NCBI RefSeq assembly: GCF_024807145.1
Contig: NZ_JANUCA010000002.1
Location: 186,001-250,000, forward strand
Source: Microbacterium sp. AK031
GTDB taxonomy: Bacteria; Actinomycetota; Actinomycetes; Actinomycetales; Microbacteriaceae
Reading direction: 5' to 3'
Length of the DNA: 64,000 nucleotides
Within the stretch, counting starts at the first letter, position 1. Every line of letters starts with the position of its first letter. This document shows positions 50,632-58,155 of the stretch, piece by piece. The notes beneath the pieces were generated by a model. It was not told the origin of the DNA, searched no databases, and worked only from the letters and a program-made list of their open reading frames with translations. The translations under genes and the position numbers were made by a program.

Positions 50632-50751
50632 GCGCAGTCACCCGCTTCGATCGCCGCGTGCTGAGAGGCATTGGCCATCAACTCATGGAGTCATCGACGG
50701 CGAGATCTCGGTCGAGTGACCGCCGACCGACCGACTGCGTAGCTCGAAACC

Positions 50752-51110
50752 ATGAACATCGACCGGAACCTGCGCTCCCGCATCCTCATGACCCTGCCGA
50801 TCGCGGCCCTGGCCGTCTGCCTCGCGGGTTGCGCCGGCGGCCCGGGTGGAGGCTCTGACCGCCCCTCCACTGAGGAACTCAGCACCGGAATCACGACGAT
50901 CCTCGAAGACGCAGGGCAGGGCGGCGTCCTCACCGAGGAGCAGGTCGACTGCATCGCCGGCGAGTTCCTCGACTCAGATGTCGCCGATCATGACCTCAGA
51001 ACAAGGCCGGCGGCGAAGACCTGCAGACCACTCAGGAGGCGAAGGACCTGGTGACGGCCACGATGCAGGATGCCGTCCTGCGCCCCCGCCGAGTGACCTC
51101 CCACCTCTGA
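50752..51110 (+). pseudogene. Frameshifted lipoprotein gene
   Basis: The frame opens MNIDRNLRSRILMTLPIAAL with lipobox LAGC (Cys27) and EELSTGITTILEDAGQGGVL, a small DUF732-like or hypothetical domain. Up to about 50999 it reads FLDSDVADHDL and then turns basic and unlikely (RTRPAAKTCRPLRRRRTW). In the +1 frame the pattern resumes as NKAGGEDLQTTQEAKDLVTA, ending at 51110. One missing base near 50998-51000 explains this. It is either a real frameshift or a sequencing error. Confidence 0.75.
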
Positions 51111-51128
51111 CGAGCCGCGCGATTAACA

Positions 51129-51158
51129 GGATGACGGATGCTTCGGCATCCGTCATCC
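51129..51158 (+). terminator. UUCG tetraloop terminator
   Basis: Perfect 13-nt arms GGATGACGGATGC (51129-51141) and GCATCCGTCATCC (51146-51158) around TTCG, followed by TTCGTC. It ends the lipoprotein transcript. The stem includes the inverted CGGATGC word. Confidence 0.85.
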
Positions 51159-51243
51159 TTCGTCATCTCCGCCTTCGAACCACTGACTGCTCCTAACGTT
51201 GACTCTCGTGGCGCACATCCGGCGCCCTTCGAGTTGGAGTCTC

Positions 51244-52662
51244 ATGAGCAGCACCACCCGCGCCCAGAAAGCGCCCGACACCCGCAGTCCCGCACGCAAA
51301 CTTCTGACCTCGTTCGGGTTCCAGATCCTCGCGGCCCTCGTCCTCGGCATCGTCGCCGGACTCATCGGCAGAGGCCTCGGTGCCACGACTGACAGTCCGA
51401 ACGGCCTCTCCGCCACCCTCGACACGATCGGCAGCTCATACGTCACGATCCTGCGCGCCGCAGTCGTGCCGCTCATCTTCACTGCGATCGTCGCCAGCAT
51501 CTCGAATCTCCGCCGCGTGCAGAACGCCGCACGCCTCGCCGGACAGACCCTGCTCTGGTTCGCGATCACCGCGTTCATCGCCGTGACGATCGGCATCGTG
51601 CTGGGCCTCGTCATCCAGCCCGGCGCCCGCGCCGGCGACGGCCTGGAGCCGAGCGAGCCCTACGCGGTCGGCACGTGGTGGAACTTCCTCCTCGGCCTCA
51701 TCCCGCAGAACTTCCTCGGCATCGGTGCGCGCAGCTCGTTCGACGCGGATGCGGGCACCGTGGAATCCAGCATCAGCTTCAACATCCTGCAGGTGATCGT
51801 CGTCGCCGCAGTCGTCGGCATCGCAGCCCTCAAGGCCGGCAAGAAGGCCGAGCCGTTCCTCGCCTTCACCGAGTCGCTGCTCAAGGTGATCCAGCGCGTG
51901 GTGTGGTGGATCATCCGCATCGCCCCGCTCGGAACCTTCGGCCTCATCGGCTCGGCCGTGATCAAGTACGGCTGGGAGAAGCTCGCTTCCCTCGCCTGGT
52001 TCGCCGCCGCCGTCTACATCGGCCTGGCCCTGGTGATCTTCGTCGTCTACCCTGTGCTGGTCAGGGCACACGGCCTGTCGATCAAGCAGTACTTCACTGG
52101 CGTGTGGCCCGCCGTGCAGCTCGGCTTCGTCAGCCGCTCCTCGATCGGCACGCTGCCCCTCACCGAGCGTGTCACCGAGCGGAACCTCGGCGTGCCCAGC
52201 TCCTACGCCTCGTTCGCCGTGCCCTTCGGCTCGACCACCAAGATGGACGGATGCGCGGCCATCTACCCCGCGATCGCCGCGATCTTCGTCGCACAGTTCT
52301 TCGGCATCGAACTGAACATCGTGCAGTACCTGCTGATCGTGCTCGTCTCGGTCCTGGGCTCTGCCGCCACTGCCGGCACCACCGGCGCGACCGTCATGCT
52401 CACCCTCACGTTGTCGACGCTCGGCCTGCCCCTCGAGGGCGTCGGCCTGCTGCTGGCGATCGACCCGATCCTCGACATGGGCCGCACCGCGGTCAACGTC
52501 GCCGGCCAGGCGCTGGTGCCCACCATCGTCGCGAAGCGGGAGGGCATCCTCGACGAGGAGCTCTACAACGCTCCGCGCGAGGGCCTGCCCTTCGCGGACG
52601 ACTCGGCTGAGGATGCCGCTGACGAGGGCGCGGTCGAAGCGGAGCCCGCCCCGACCCGCTGA
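51244..52662 (+). CDS. Dicarboxylate/amino acid:cation symporter (DAACS)
   Basis: A 472-residue Na+- or H+-coupled symporter of the GltP/DctA family. FQILAALVLGIVAGLIG opens helix 1, AAVVPLIFTAIVASISNL is helix 3, RSSIGTLP is the serine-rich re-entrant loop HP1, FAVPFGSTTKMDG is helix 7 with NMDG-like motif, GTTGATVMLTLTL is HP2, and AIDPILDMGRTAVNVAGQ is helix 8 with the substrate-binding Asp, Arg and Asn. The tail is acidic. GGAG precedes ATG 51244. It probably imports glutamate, aspartate or C4-dicarboxylates. Confidence 0.93.
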   Translation: MSSTTRAQKAPDTRSPARKLLTSFGFQILAALVLGIVAGLIGRGLGATTDSPNGLSATLDTIGSSYVTILRAAVVPLIFTAIVASISNLRRVQNAARLAGQTLLWFAITAFIAVTIGIVLGLVIQPGARAGDGLEPSEPYAVGTWWNFLLGLIPQNFLGIGARSSFDADAGTVESSISFNILQVIVVAAVVGIAALKAGKKAEPFLAFTESLLKVIQRVVWWIIRIAPLGTFGLIGSAVIKYGWEKLASLAWFAAAVYIGLALVIFVVYPVLVRAHGLSIKQYFTGVWPAVQLGFVSRSSIGTLPLTERVTERNLGVPSSYASFAVPFGSTTKMDGCAAIYPAIAAIFVAQFFGIELNIVQYLLIVLVSVLGSAATAGTTGATVMLTLTLSTLGLPLEGVGLLLAIDPILDMGRTAVNVAGQALVPTIVAKREGILDEELYNAPREGLPFADDSAEDAADEGAVEAEPAPTR

Positions 52663-52666
52663 CATT

Positions 52667-52742
52667 CCCCTCGAAACAGGACTTGCCGCACGAGACAGGC
52701 GTTCCCACGTCCTGTTTCGTGCGGCAAGTCCTGTTTCGGGGG
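52667..52742. repeat. Dispersed palindromic element, copy 2 (28-11-28), likely a bidirectional terminator
   Basis: Left arm (52672-52699) and right arm (52711-52738) of 28 nt pair at all but one position around an 11-nt loop. Outer C4/G4 runs extend the stem. Each arm holds CGAAACAGG and CGAGACAGG modules 10 nt apart. It lies between convergent symporter and antiporter genes. Copy 1 is at 34853-34919. Confidence 0.85.
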
Positions 52743-52758
52743 CCCAAGCCGCGCGCGG

Positions 52759-54471
52759 CTAGGCGCGGCCCGGCAGCCGCATGGCTCCTCGCGTGTCGAG
52801 CGCCAACTCCTCAGCATCCATCGCCGTGATCAGCTCACGCATCACCTCTTCGTCGAGGTTTCCGGCATCGCGCTCCTCCAGGAGCACCTCCCGCCGCACC
52901 TGCAGCCATCCGCGGGAGAGCGCGACGAGGTCTTCGGCGGACGGGCGCGCGGCTGCCTCTTCCGTCTCCTGCGCGTGGTCGGTGTCGGTCTCGACCCTGG
53001 TCATGCGTTTTGCGAAGGCATCGAATGCTCGCAGGTCGATCTCGCCGTACTTCTGCTCCCACAGCGCGCGCTGCTCCGTGAGGAACGCCTTCCCGGCCTG
53101 CTTGCTGCGCGCACGCACTGCGGCGAGGGCTCGCACATCCGCCTCGTGATCCACGTCGCTCGCCACGCCGAGGCGTCGGATCAGCAGCGGCAGCGTGAGC
53201 CCCTGCAGCAGCAGAGTGCCGACCGTGACGATGAACGCGACGATGACGATCGCGTGCGATGGGCCTTTGGGAAGTTCTGCGATGTCGGCTGCGGCCAAGG
53301 CGGTCGCGAGGGTCACGACCCCGCGCATACCCGCCCAGGAGATCACGGCGTTGTCCTTCCAGTCCAGAGCGGGCTCCGTGATCCGCCCCTTCATCTTCTC
53401 GGGGGTGAGCGGTGCGCGTCCCGGTCTCTGCCTGCTCGGATCGAACCGCCCGGCGGCCACTGCCCGATCCCAGCGCCGCAGCCGCGCGCGCTCCTGGAAC
53501 CGTGCGACTGCATGCGCAGGGTAGATGTAGAGCGGACGCACCAGCAGCACGACCAGCAGCACGGCTCCGGAGAGCCACCCGATGTGCGCGATCGACTCAT
53601 CGCCCAGGTCGTCAAGCACACGCGGGAGCTGCAGCCCGATATACGCGAACACGAAGCTCTCCAGCAGAAGATCCGCCGACAGCCATAGCGGTGCCTCCTG
53701 CTGCCTCGTCGTGTAATCGGTGCGCGGCGCGTTGTATCCGACGTACAGGCCCATGGCGACGACGGCGAGCACGCCGGAGCCGCCGAGGTGCTCGGCGATC
53801 GCATAGGCCCCGAACGGCACGAGCAGCCCGAACGTGCCGATCACGACGGGGTCGGCGACACGCATGCGGAGCTGGTGGAGGAGGATGCCGAACACGAGGC
53901 CGACGACGACGCCGACCACGACGGCGAGGATGAACTGCCAGATCCCCTCCCAGACGCCGATCGTCGCCCCGGCGATGATGGCCGCGAACACCCGGTACAG
54001 CGTCAGCGAGGTGGCATCGTTGATGAGGCTCTCGCCCGAGAGCACTGTCATGACGCGCCTCGGCAGCCCGAGTCTGCGGCCGATGGCGGCGGCGGAGACA
54101 GCGTCCGGCGGGGCGACGATCGCGCCGAGCAGGAGAGCGCCGGGCAGAGTCAGCGCGGGGAAGATGAGCCAGGCGACGAGTCCGGCGGCGACTGCGGTGA
54201 TCAGCACCAGCCAGATGCCGAGCCGGCGGATCTGCGGAAGGCTGCGCTTGAACCCGACGAACGACACATCCAGCGCCGCCGAGTACAGCAGCGGCGGCAG
54301 CACGAGGTTCAGAAGCACGTGCCCGTCGATCGCCACCTCTGGAACGAAAGGGAGGAAGGATGCCGCGAGCGCCACGACCGTCACGAGCAGTGGAGCCGGC
54401 CATCCGCGCCATCGTGCGATCGCCGCCACTATGACGGCTCCGACAAGCACGTAGAACAGGGCGGCATCCAT
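52759..54471 (-). CDS. Na+/H+ antiporter (CPA1 family)
   Basis: A 570-residue cation/proton antiporter. About twelve transmembrane helices fill residues 1-420. LLNLVLPPLLYSAALDVSF is helix 3, LLGAIVAPPDAVSAAAIGRR is the P-D dyad (CPA1), VLSGESLINDATSLTLYRV holds the ND ion-binding motif, and WAGMRGVVTLATALA is the late re-entrant segment. A long cytoplasmic tail of about 150 residues is rich in Glu and Arg and probably regulates. The ATG starts 69 nt from the MerR end. It would contribute to pH and sodium homeostasis. Confidence 0.92.
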   Translation of the reverse strand: MDAALFYVLVGAVIVAAIARWRGWPAPLLVTVVALAASFLPFVPEVAIDGHVLLNLVLPPLLYSAALDVSFVGFKRSLPQIRRLGIWLVLITAVAAGLVAWLIFPALTLPGALLLGAIVAPPDAVSAAAIGRRLGLPRRVMTVLSGESLINDATSLTLYRVFAAIIAGATIGVWEGIWQFILAVVVGVVVGLVFGILLHQLRMRVADPVVIGTFGLLVPFGAYAIAEHLGGSGVLAVVAMGLYVGYNAPRTDYTTRQQEAPLWLSADLLLESFVFAYIGLQLPRVLDDLGDESIAHIGWLSGAVLLVVLLVRPLYIYPAHAVARFQERARLRRWDRAVAAGRFDPSRQRPGRAPLTPEKMKGRITEPALDWKDNAVISWAGMRGVVTLATALAAADIAELPKGPSHAIVIVAFIVTVGTLLLQGLTLPLLIRRLGVASDVDHEADVRALAAVRARSKQAGKAFLTEQRALWEQKYGEIDLRAFDAFAKRMTRVETDTDHAQETEEAAARPSAEDLVALSRGWLQVRREVLLEERDAGNLDEEVMRELITAMDAEELALDTRGAMRLPGRA

Positions 54472-54540
54472 GAGTGAATGCTAGCGATGCCGGCAGTGCG
54501 TTACGGGAGCGTCATCGACCGACGCGGGTGCCTCGATCCG

Positions 54541-54825
54541 TCACTCGGATGCCTCGTCGAGCTGTTCGCGAAGCTCTGCGTTCTCGTCCTCCAGGTCGAG
54601 CACTCGACTGATGGCCGCGATGTTGAGGCCGTCGTCGCGAAGCCTGGCCGCCCGTTGCATCCGCTCGATGTCATCGTCACTGTAGCGACGGGTCCCGCCG
54701 CCGCTGCGCGACGGCGTCAGCAGCCCTCTGCTCTCGAACAGACGCAGAGTGGCCTCGGGCAACCCGACCAGTGCCGCCGCCACGGCGATGCCGTAGACGG
54801 GAGTGTGGGACTTTCGTTCCGTCAT
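54541..54825 (-). CDS. MerR-family, HspR-like repressor
   Basis: A 94-residue protein. YGIAVAAALVGLPEATLRLF is the HTH and ESRGLLTPSRSGGGTRRYSD the wing; AISRVLDLEDENAELREQL is the dimer coiled coil. This matches HspR, the heat-shock repressor of Actinobacteria, but it ends soon after the coil. ATG 54825 replaces an earlier in-frame ATG that would extend past the shared promoter into hsp20. It is divergent from Hsp20 and probably represses it. Confidence 0.85.
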   Translation of the reverse strand: MTERKSHTPVYGIAVAAALVGLPEATLRLFESRGLLTPSRSGGGTRRYSDDDIERMQRAARLRDDGLNIAAISRVLDLEDENAELREQLDEASE

Positions 54826-54846
54826 GCTGAGAACTTCCTTAGAGGC

Positions 54847-54878
54847 TTGCAATTTTCCGACATCTTGTTCTATAACAA
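54847..54878 (+). promoter_or_regulatory. Promoter of hsp20 with operator-like palindrome
   Basis: -35 TTGCAA (54847-54852) and -10 TATAAC (54871-54876) are 18 nt apart. TTGTT (54865-54869), CTAT, AACAA (54874-54878) forms a palindrome over the -10 box. It lies between the divergent MerR and Hsp20 genes. It does not match the HspR consensus CTTGAGT-N7-ACTCAAG. Confidence 0.6.
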
Positions 54879-54946
54879 ATCTATAGCACAGGGTGCAGAT
54901 AAGTACCCACAACCGCCCGCACGGGCCGCATGAAAGGAGACAACTC

Positions 54947-55369
54947 ATGGCAATGACATTCGATCCGTTCAGTCAGCTCGATCGCTTCGCTGCGAGCGTG
55001 CTCGACTCCGTTCGCGCGCCCCGGCTGATGCCGGTGGACCTGTTCCGCGACGGAGAGAGGTACGTTCTGCACGCCGATCTCCCCGGCGTCGATCCCGGTT
55101 CGATCGACGTCGATCTGGACGGCGCGCAGCTCACGCTCCGCGCGCAGCGCACGGCCGACAACCAGGAGGGCGTGCGCTGGCTGGCGCGCGAACGCGCCGC
55201 GGGATCGTTCCTGCGCCAGTTCACCCTCGGCGACGGCGTCGACCTCGAGGGGATCAGCGCCTCATACGAGAGCGGCGTGCTCTCGGTGATCATCCCGGTC
55301 AGCGAACGCGCGAAGCCGCGCAAGATCGAGGTCGAATCCCGCGAGCGCCGGCAGGCGATCGACGCCTGA
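54947..55369 (+). CDS. Hsp20/alpha-crystallin small heat-shock protein
   Basis: A 140-residue cytoplasmic chaperone holdase. MPVDLFRDGERYVLHADLPG, IDVDLDGAQLTLRAQR and the closing loop GVLSVIIPVSERAKPRKIEV (the GxLxxxxP signature) form the alpha-crystallin domain. The N-arm is short (about 28 residues), the C-tail has an IEV anchor. AAAGGAGA lies 8 nt before ATG 54947. A DUF2795 gene follows 38 nt later, and the divergent MerR gene probably regulates the set. Confidence 0.95.
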   Translation: MAMTFDPFSQLDRFAASVLDSVRAPRLMPVDLFRDGERYVLHADLPGVDPGSIDVDLDGAQLTLRAQRTADNQEGVRWLARERAAGSFLRQFTLGDGVDLEGISASYESGVLSVIIPVSERAKPRKIEVESRERRQAIDA

Positions 55370-55407
55370 TCCGGAACCGTCCACACAGATCGAGAGGAGT
55401 GTCGGAA

Positions 55408-55635
55408 ATGCGCATCACCCCTGAGATGAGCCAGTTCCTCGCAGGCATGGAGTATCCGGCCACGAAAGACGACCTTCTGCGAGAGGCGTTGCGGGACGGA
55501 CTCAGTCCGTCCGACATCGCTCTGATCGAGGATCTCCCCGAACAGAACTACAACGCCGGCTGGCACATCAGATACCACCTCGGCACGCGAGCCCTCGCGG
55601 ATGCCTTCACGTCGGTCGAGCCTGCGCTCGCCTGA
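55408..55635 (+). CDS. DUF2795-type small protein
   Basis: A 75-residue protein: MSQFLAGMEYPATKDDLLRE followed by ALRDGLSPSDIALIEDLPEQ and NYNAGWHIRYHL. This matches DUF2795, small acidic proteins often near stress genes. ATG 55408 has AGGAG 8 nt upstream; GTG 55399 would overlap that site. It follows hsp20 and precedes a strong terminator. Function unknown. Confidence 0.8.
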   Translation: MRITPEMSQFLAGMEYPATKDDLLREALRDGLSPSDIALIEDLPEQNYNAGWHIRYHLGTRALADAFTSVEPALA

Positions 55636-55683
55636 CGCGGCATCGAGGCGGTACTCGCAAGACGGACATCTGCGCCGTTGAAA

Positions 55684-55714
55684 AGGGGAGGGCGGGAATT
55701 CCCCGCCCTCCCCT
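55684..55714 (+). terminator. Terminator after hsp20-DUF2795
   Basis: Arms AGGGGAGGGCGGG (55684-55696) and CCCGCCCTCCCCT (55702-55714) around AATTC form a perfect 13-nt stem. It ends only 16 nt before the LLM enzyme start. Confidence 0.85.
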
Positions 55715-55730
55715 CCTGTTGCCCTTCGTG

Positions 55731-56786
55731 ATGACTTCCGCAGCCCCCGCCCTGTCCGTGCTCGACCTCGTCCCGGTGCGCACCGGCCAGACAAGTGCGG
55801 AGGCGATCGCCGCCTCGCTCAGTCTCGCTGAGATCGCCGACCGTCTCGGCTATCGCCGCTACTGGTTCGCCGAGCATCACAACATGCCCGCCGTGGCATC
55901 CACCACTCCCCCGGTTCTGATCGCCGCGGCGGCTTCGCGCACCGAGCGCATGAAGCTGGGATCCGGTGGCGTCATGCTGCCGAACCACGCACCGCTGATC
56001 GTGGCAGAGCAGTTCGCGGCGCTCGAGGCGATCGCGCCGGGTCGCATCGACCTCGGCCTCGGCCGCGCGCCCGGCAGCGATCCCGTCATCACGCAGCTGT
56101 TGCGCACGACGGGCACCACCAGCGACGTCGAGCAGTTCCCGCGCTACGTGCAGGACATCTCACTGCTCCTGTCGGGCGAGGGCGCGACCGTGCGCTTCAC
56201 GTCCGGCGGCGAGTACACAGTTCATGCCACGCCAGCGGCGACCAGCGTTCCTGACGTGTGGCTGTTGGGCTCGAGCGACTACTCGGCACAGCTCGCAGCA
56301 TCCCAGGGCCTGCCGTACGTCTTCGCGAATCACTTCTCCGGCCAGGGTCTCGAGCGGGCGCTCGACCTCTACCGCTCCGGTTACCAGCCCAGCGAGGCGC
56401 ACCCGGAGCCGCGCACGTTCCTCACCGTCAACGTCGTCGCCTCCCCCTCGGCCGAAGAGGCCGAAGCGCGTGCCCTACCGCAGCTGCGCATGATGTCGCG
56501 CCTGCGTCTGAACAAGCCACTCACCGCACTCGAGACGGTCGAAGAGGCGATCGCCGCCGGCATCGCCGAAGCGGATGCTGCGACCGAGCAGGTGGTGCAG
56601 GCCGCGCGGGAGCGGTGGTTCGTCGGCACCGGAGAGTCGGTCGCCGCTGAGGTGCGCGCGTTCGCCCAGACGCACGGCGTGAACGAGGTCATGCTCTCCC
56701 CGGTGGCGGGCGCCTACGACGCCGAGCCGAAGGACTCCGCCGCTGGTCGCGCGCAGACGCTGGAGCTCATCGCCTCTGCACTGTAG
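55731..56786 (+). CDS. LLM-class flavin-dependent oxidoreductase
   Basis: A 351-residue luciferase-like monooxygenase. SVLDLVPVRTGQTSAEAIAA opens the barrel, YRRYWFAEHHNMPAVASTTP is the conserved EHH loop, GSGGVMLPNHAPLIVAEQFA and PGRIDLGLGRAPGSDPVITQ bind FMN, and VWLLGSSDYSAQLAASQGLP is the phosphate segment. The MsnO8-like subgroup is large and of unknown substrates. ATG 55731 lies 16 nt after a terminator hairpin, so its promoter must overlap that hairpin or be absent. Confidence 0.92.
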   Translation: MTSAAPALSVLDLVPVRTGQTSAEAIAASLSLAEIADRLGYRRYWFAEHHNMPAVASTTPPVLIAAAASRTERMKLGSGGVMLPNHAPLIVAEQFAALEAIAPGRIDLGLGRAPGSDPVITQLLRTTGTTSDVEQFPRYVQDISLLLSGEGATVRFTSGGEYTVHATPAATSVPDVWLLGSSDYSAQLAASQGLPYVFANHFSGQGLERALDLYRSGYQPSEAHPEPRTFLTVNVVASPSAEEAEARALPQLRMMSRLRLNKPLTALETVEEAIAAGIAEADAATEQVVQAARERWFVGTGESVAAEVRAFAQTHGVNEVMLSPVAGAYDAEPKDSAAGRAQTLELIASAL

Positions 56787-56863
56787 CTTCCCGACATCCG
56801 GAGTGCGGGCTATGGCCTTATCCGCGCCCGCGCGGTACGGTCGGCAGTGTCGGAAGGAGTTCA

Positions 56864-57076
56864 ATGATGAGCACCACCATGACCCGAGGCCTGTGGGTCG
56901 CATACGGAACGAACGGTGTCGTCGGCAGCATCCGCCATTCAGATGACGGCTACACCGTCGTCATGAGCGGGGCGGATGCCGAGACCGGGACCTACCCGTC
57001 ACTCGAGGTCGCGAAGGGCGCGCTGTATTCGCACATGAGGCCCGGCAGCGGCTGGCCGCGATATCGGGAGCATTGA
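56864..57076 (+). CDS. Small hypothetical protein
   Basis: A 70-residue soluble protein: LWVAYGTNGVVGSIRHSDDG, YTVVMSGADAETGTYPSLEV and a helix KGALYSHMRPGS. AAGGAG lies 5 nt before ATG 56864. Similar small proteins built from three strands and a helix occur in Microbacteriaceae. No function is evident. A dispersed repeat starts right at its stop. Confidence 0.65.
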   Translation: MMSTTMTRGLWVAYGTNGVVGSIRHSDDGYTVVMSGADAETGTYPSLEVAKGALYSHMRPGSGWPRYREH

Positions 57077-57134
57077 CCCTTCGACAGGCTCAGGGATCGA
57101 CCAGCTCGGGGACCCGGCTCAGGGACCTGGCTCA
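57076..57134. repeat. Copies of the CCCTTCGACAGGCTCAGGGA dispersed repeat
   Basis: ACCCTTCGACAGGCTCAGGG (57076-57095) and degenerate forms CCGGCTCAGGGACC (57113-57126) lie between the small gene and pheA. Words of this type (GTCGAAGGG / CCCTGAGCC) are known as abundant intergenic repeats in many high-GC bacteria. The second copy overlaps the end of pheA. Confidence 0.7.
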
Positions 57135-58073
57135 TTCTTCCGGTGCGCCGGAGAGCAGGTCGCGCAGCCAGTCGCGCGCTTCGACGAACACCTCGTCGGC
57201 GTAGCGGTCGGGATAGTGCACGATCTGTCGATCGGCCCGAGGGTATGAACCCAGGAACACGACGCGGGGGCTGAACCGGCGGATGCCGAGCAGGGCGTCC
57301 GCCATCCGCTCGTCCTGCACGTGTCCGTCAGCGTCGAGCACGAATCTGTATCGGCCGAGCTCATCGCCGATCGGCCGCGACTCGATCAGTGAGAGGTTGA
57401 TGCCACGGGTCGAGAACTGCTCGAGCATCTCGAGCAGCGCACCCGGGCGGTCATTGGGCAGCTCGACGATCAGAGACGTCTTGTCGGCACCGGTGGGCAT
57501 CGGCGGAATGGCCGTGCGAGTCACGAGCACGAAACGCGTCACGGCCGATATGTTGTCGCCGATCTCGGAGGCGAGCACGTCGACGTCGTAGTGCTCAGCG
57601 ATTCCCGGAGGGGCGATCGCCGCCTGTGCCGGCAACGTGCCGTCGAGCACGCCGATCGCGGATGCCACGTTGCTCGCGGCGGGAACATGAGAGTGACGTG
57701 GCAGGTGCTCACCGAGCCATCCGTGGCACTGGGCATATGCGACGGGATGCGCGGCGATCGATGTCACGTCTTCGAGCTTCGTTCCCGGCGCGGCGACGAG
57801 CACGAAGTTCACCTTCACCAGGTACTCGCCGATGATGCGAAGGCCGGGAAGCGTCGCGAGGGCGTCCTGGGTGGTGGAGACGCCGCCCTCGATGGAGTTC
57901 TCGATCGCGATCATCGCCGCGTAGCTGCGGCCTTCGAGAACGTCGGCGAGAGCCTCGCCGACGTTCAGCACGGGTCGCCTCTCCTGGCCCCACGCCTCTG
58001 CCACCTGATCGAGTGCGGCTTCTGTGAAGGTCCCTGCGGGTCCGAGGTAGCTGTAGGTGCGCCGTTCAGTCAC
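57132..58073 (-). CDS. pheA: Prephenate dehydratase
   Basis: A 313-residue enzyme that decarboxylates and dehydrates prephenate to phenylpyruvate in phenylalanine synthesis. YSYLGPAGTFTEAALDQVAE opens the PDT domain, IENSIEGGVSTTQDAL is the substrate loop, NISAVTRFVLV carries the catalytic TRF motif, and the C-terminal ACT domain (LPNDRPGALLEMLEQFSTRG, LSLIESRP) binds phenylalanine for feedback control. GTG 58073 follows TAGGGT by 7 nt (leaderless). Confidence 0.95.
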   Translation of the reverse strand: MTERRTYSYLGPAGTFTEAALDQVAEAWGQERRPVLNVGEALADVLEGRSYAAMIAIENSIEGGVSTTQDALATLPGLRIIGEYLVKVNFVLVAAPGTKLEDVTSIAAHPVAYAQCHGWLGEHLPRHSHVPAASNVASAIGVLDGTLPAQAAIAPPGIAEHYDVDVLASEIGDNISAVTRFVLVTRTAIPPMPTGADKTSLIVELPNDRPGALLEMLEQFSTRGINLSLIESRPIGDELGRYRFVLDADGHVQDERMADALLGIRRFSPRVVFLGSYPRADRQIVHYPDRYADEVFVEARDWLRDLLSGAPEE

Positions 58074-58155
58074 GCGTTTCACCCTAGCCCTTTCGTCGGC
58101 TGCGAGACCGGACTGGGATGATGCGCCCACGGCCAGTTCGGGGCAGACTGAACAC

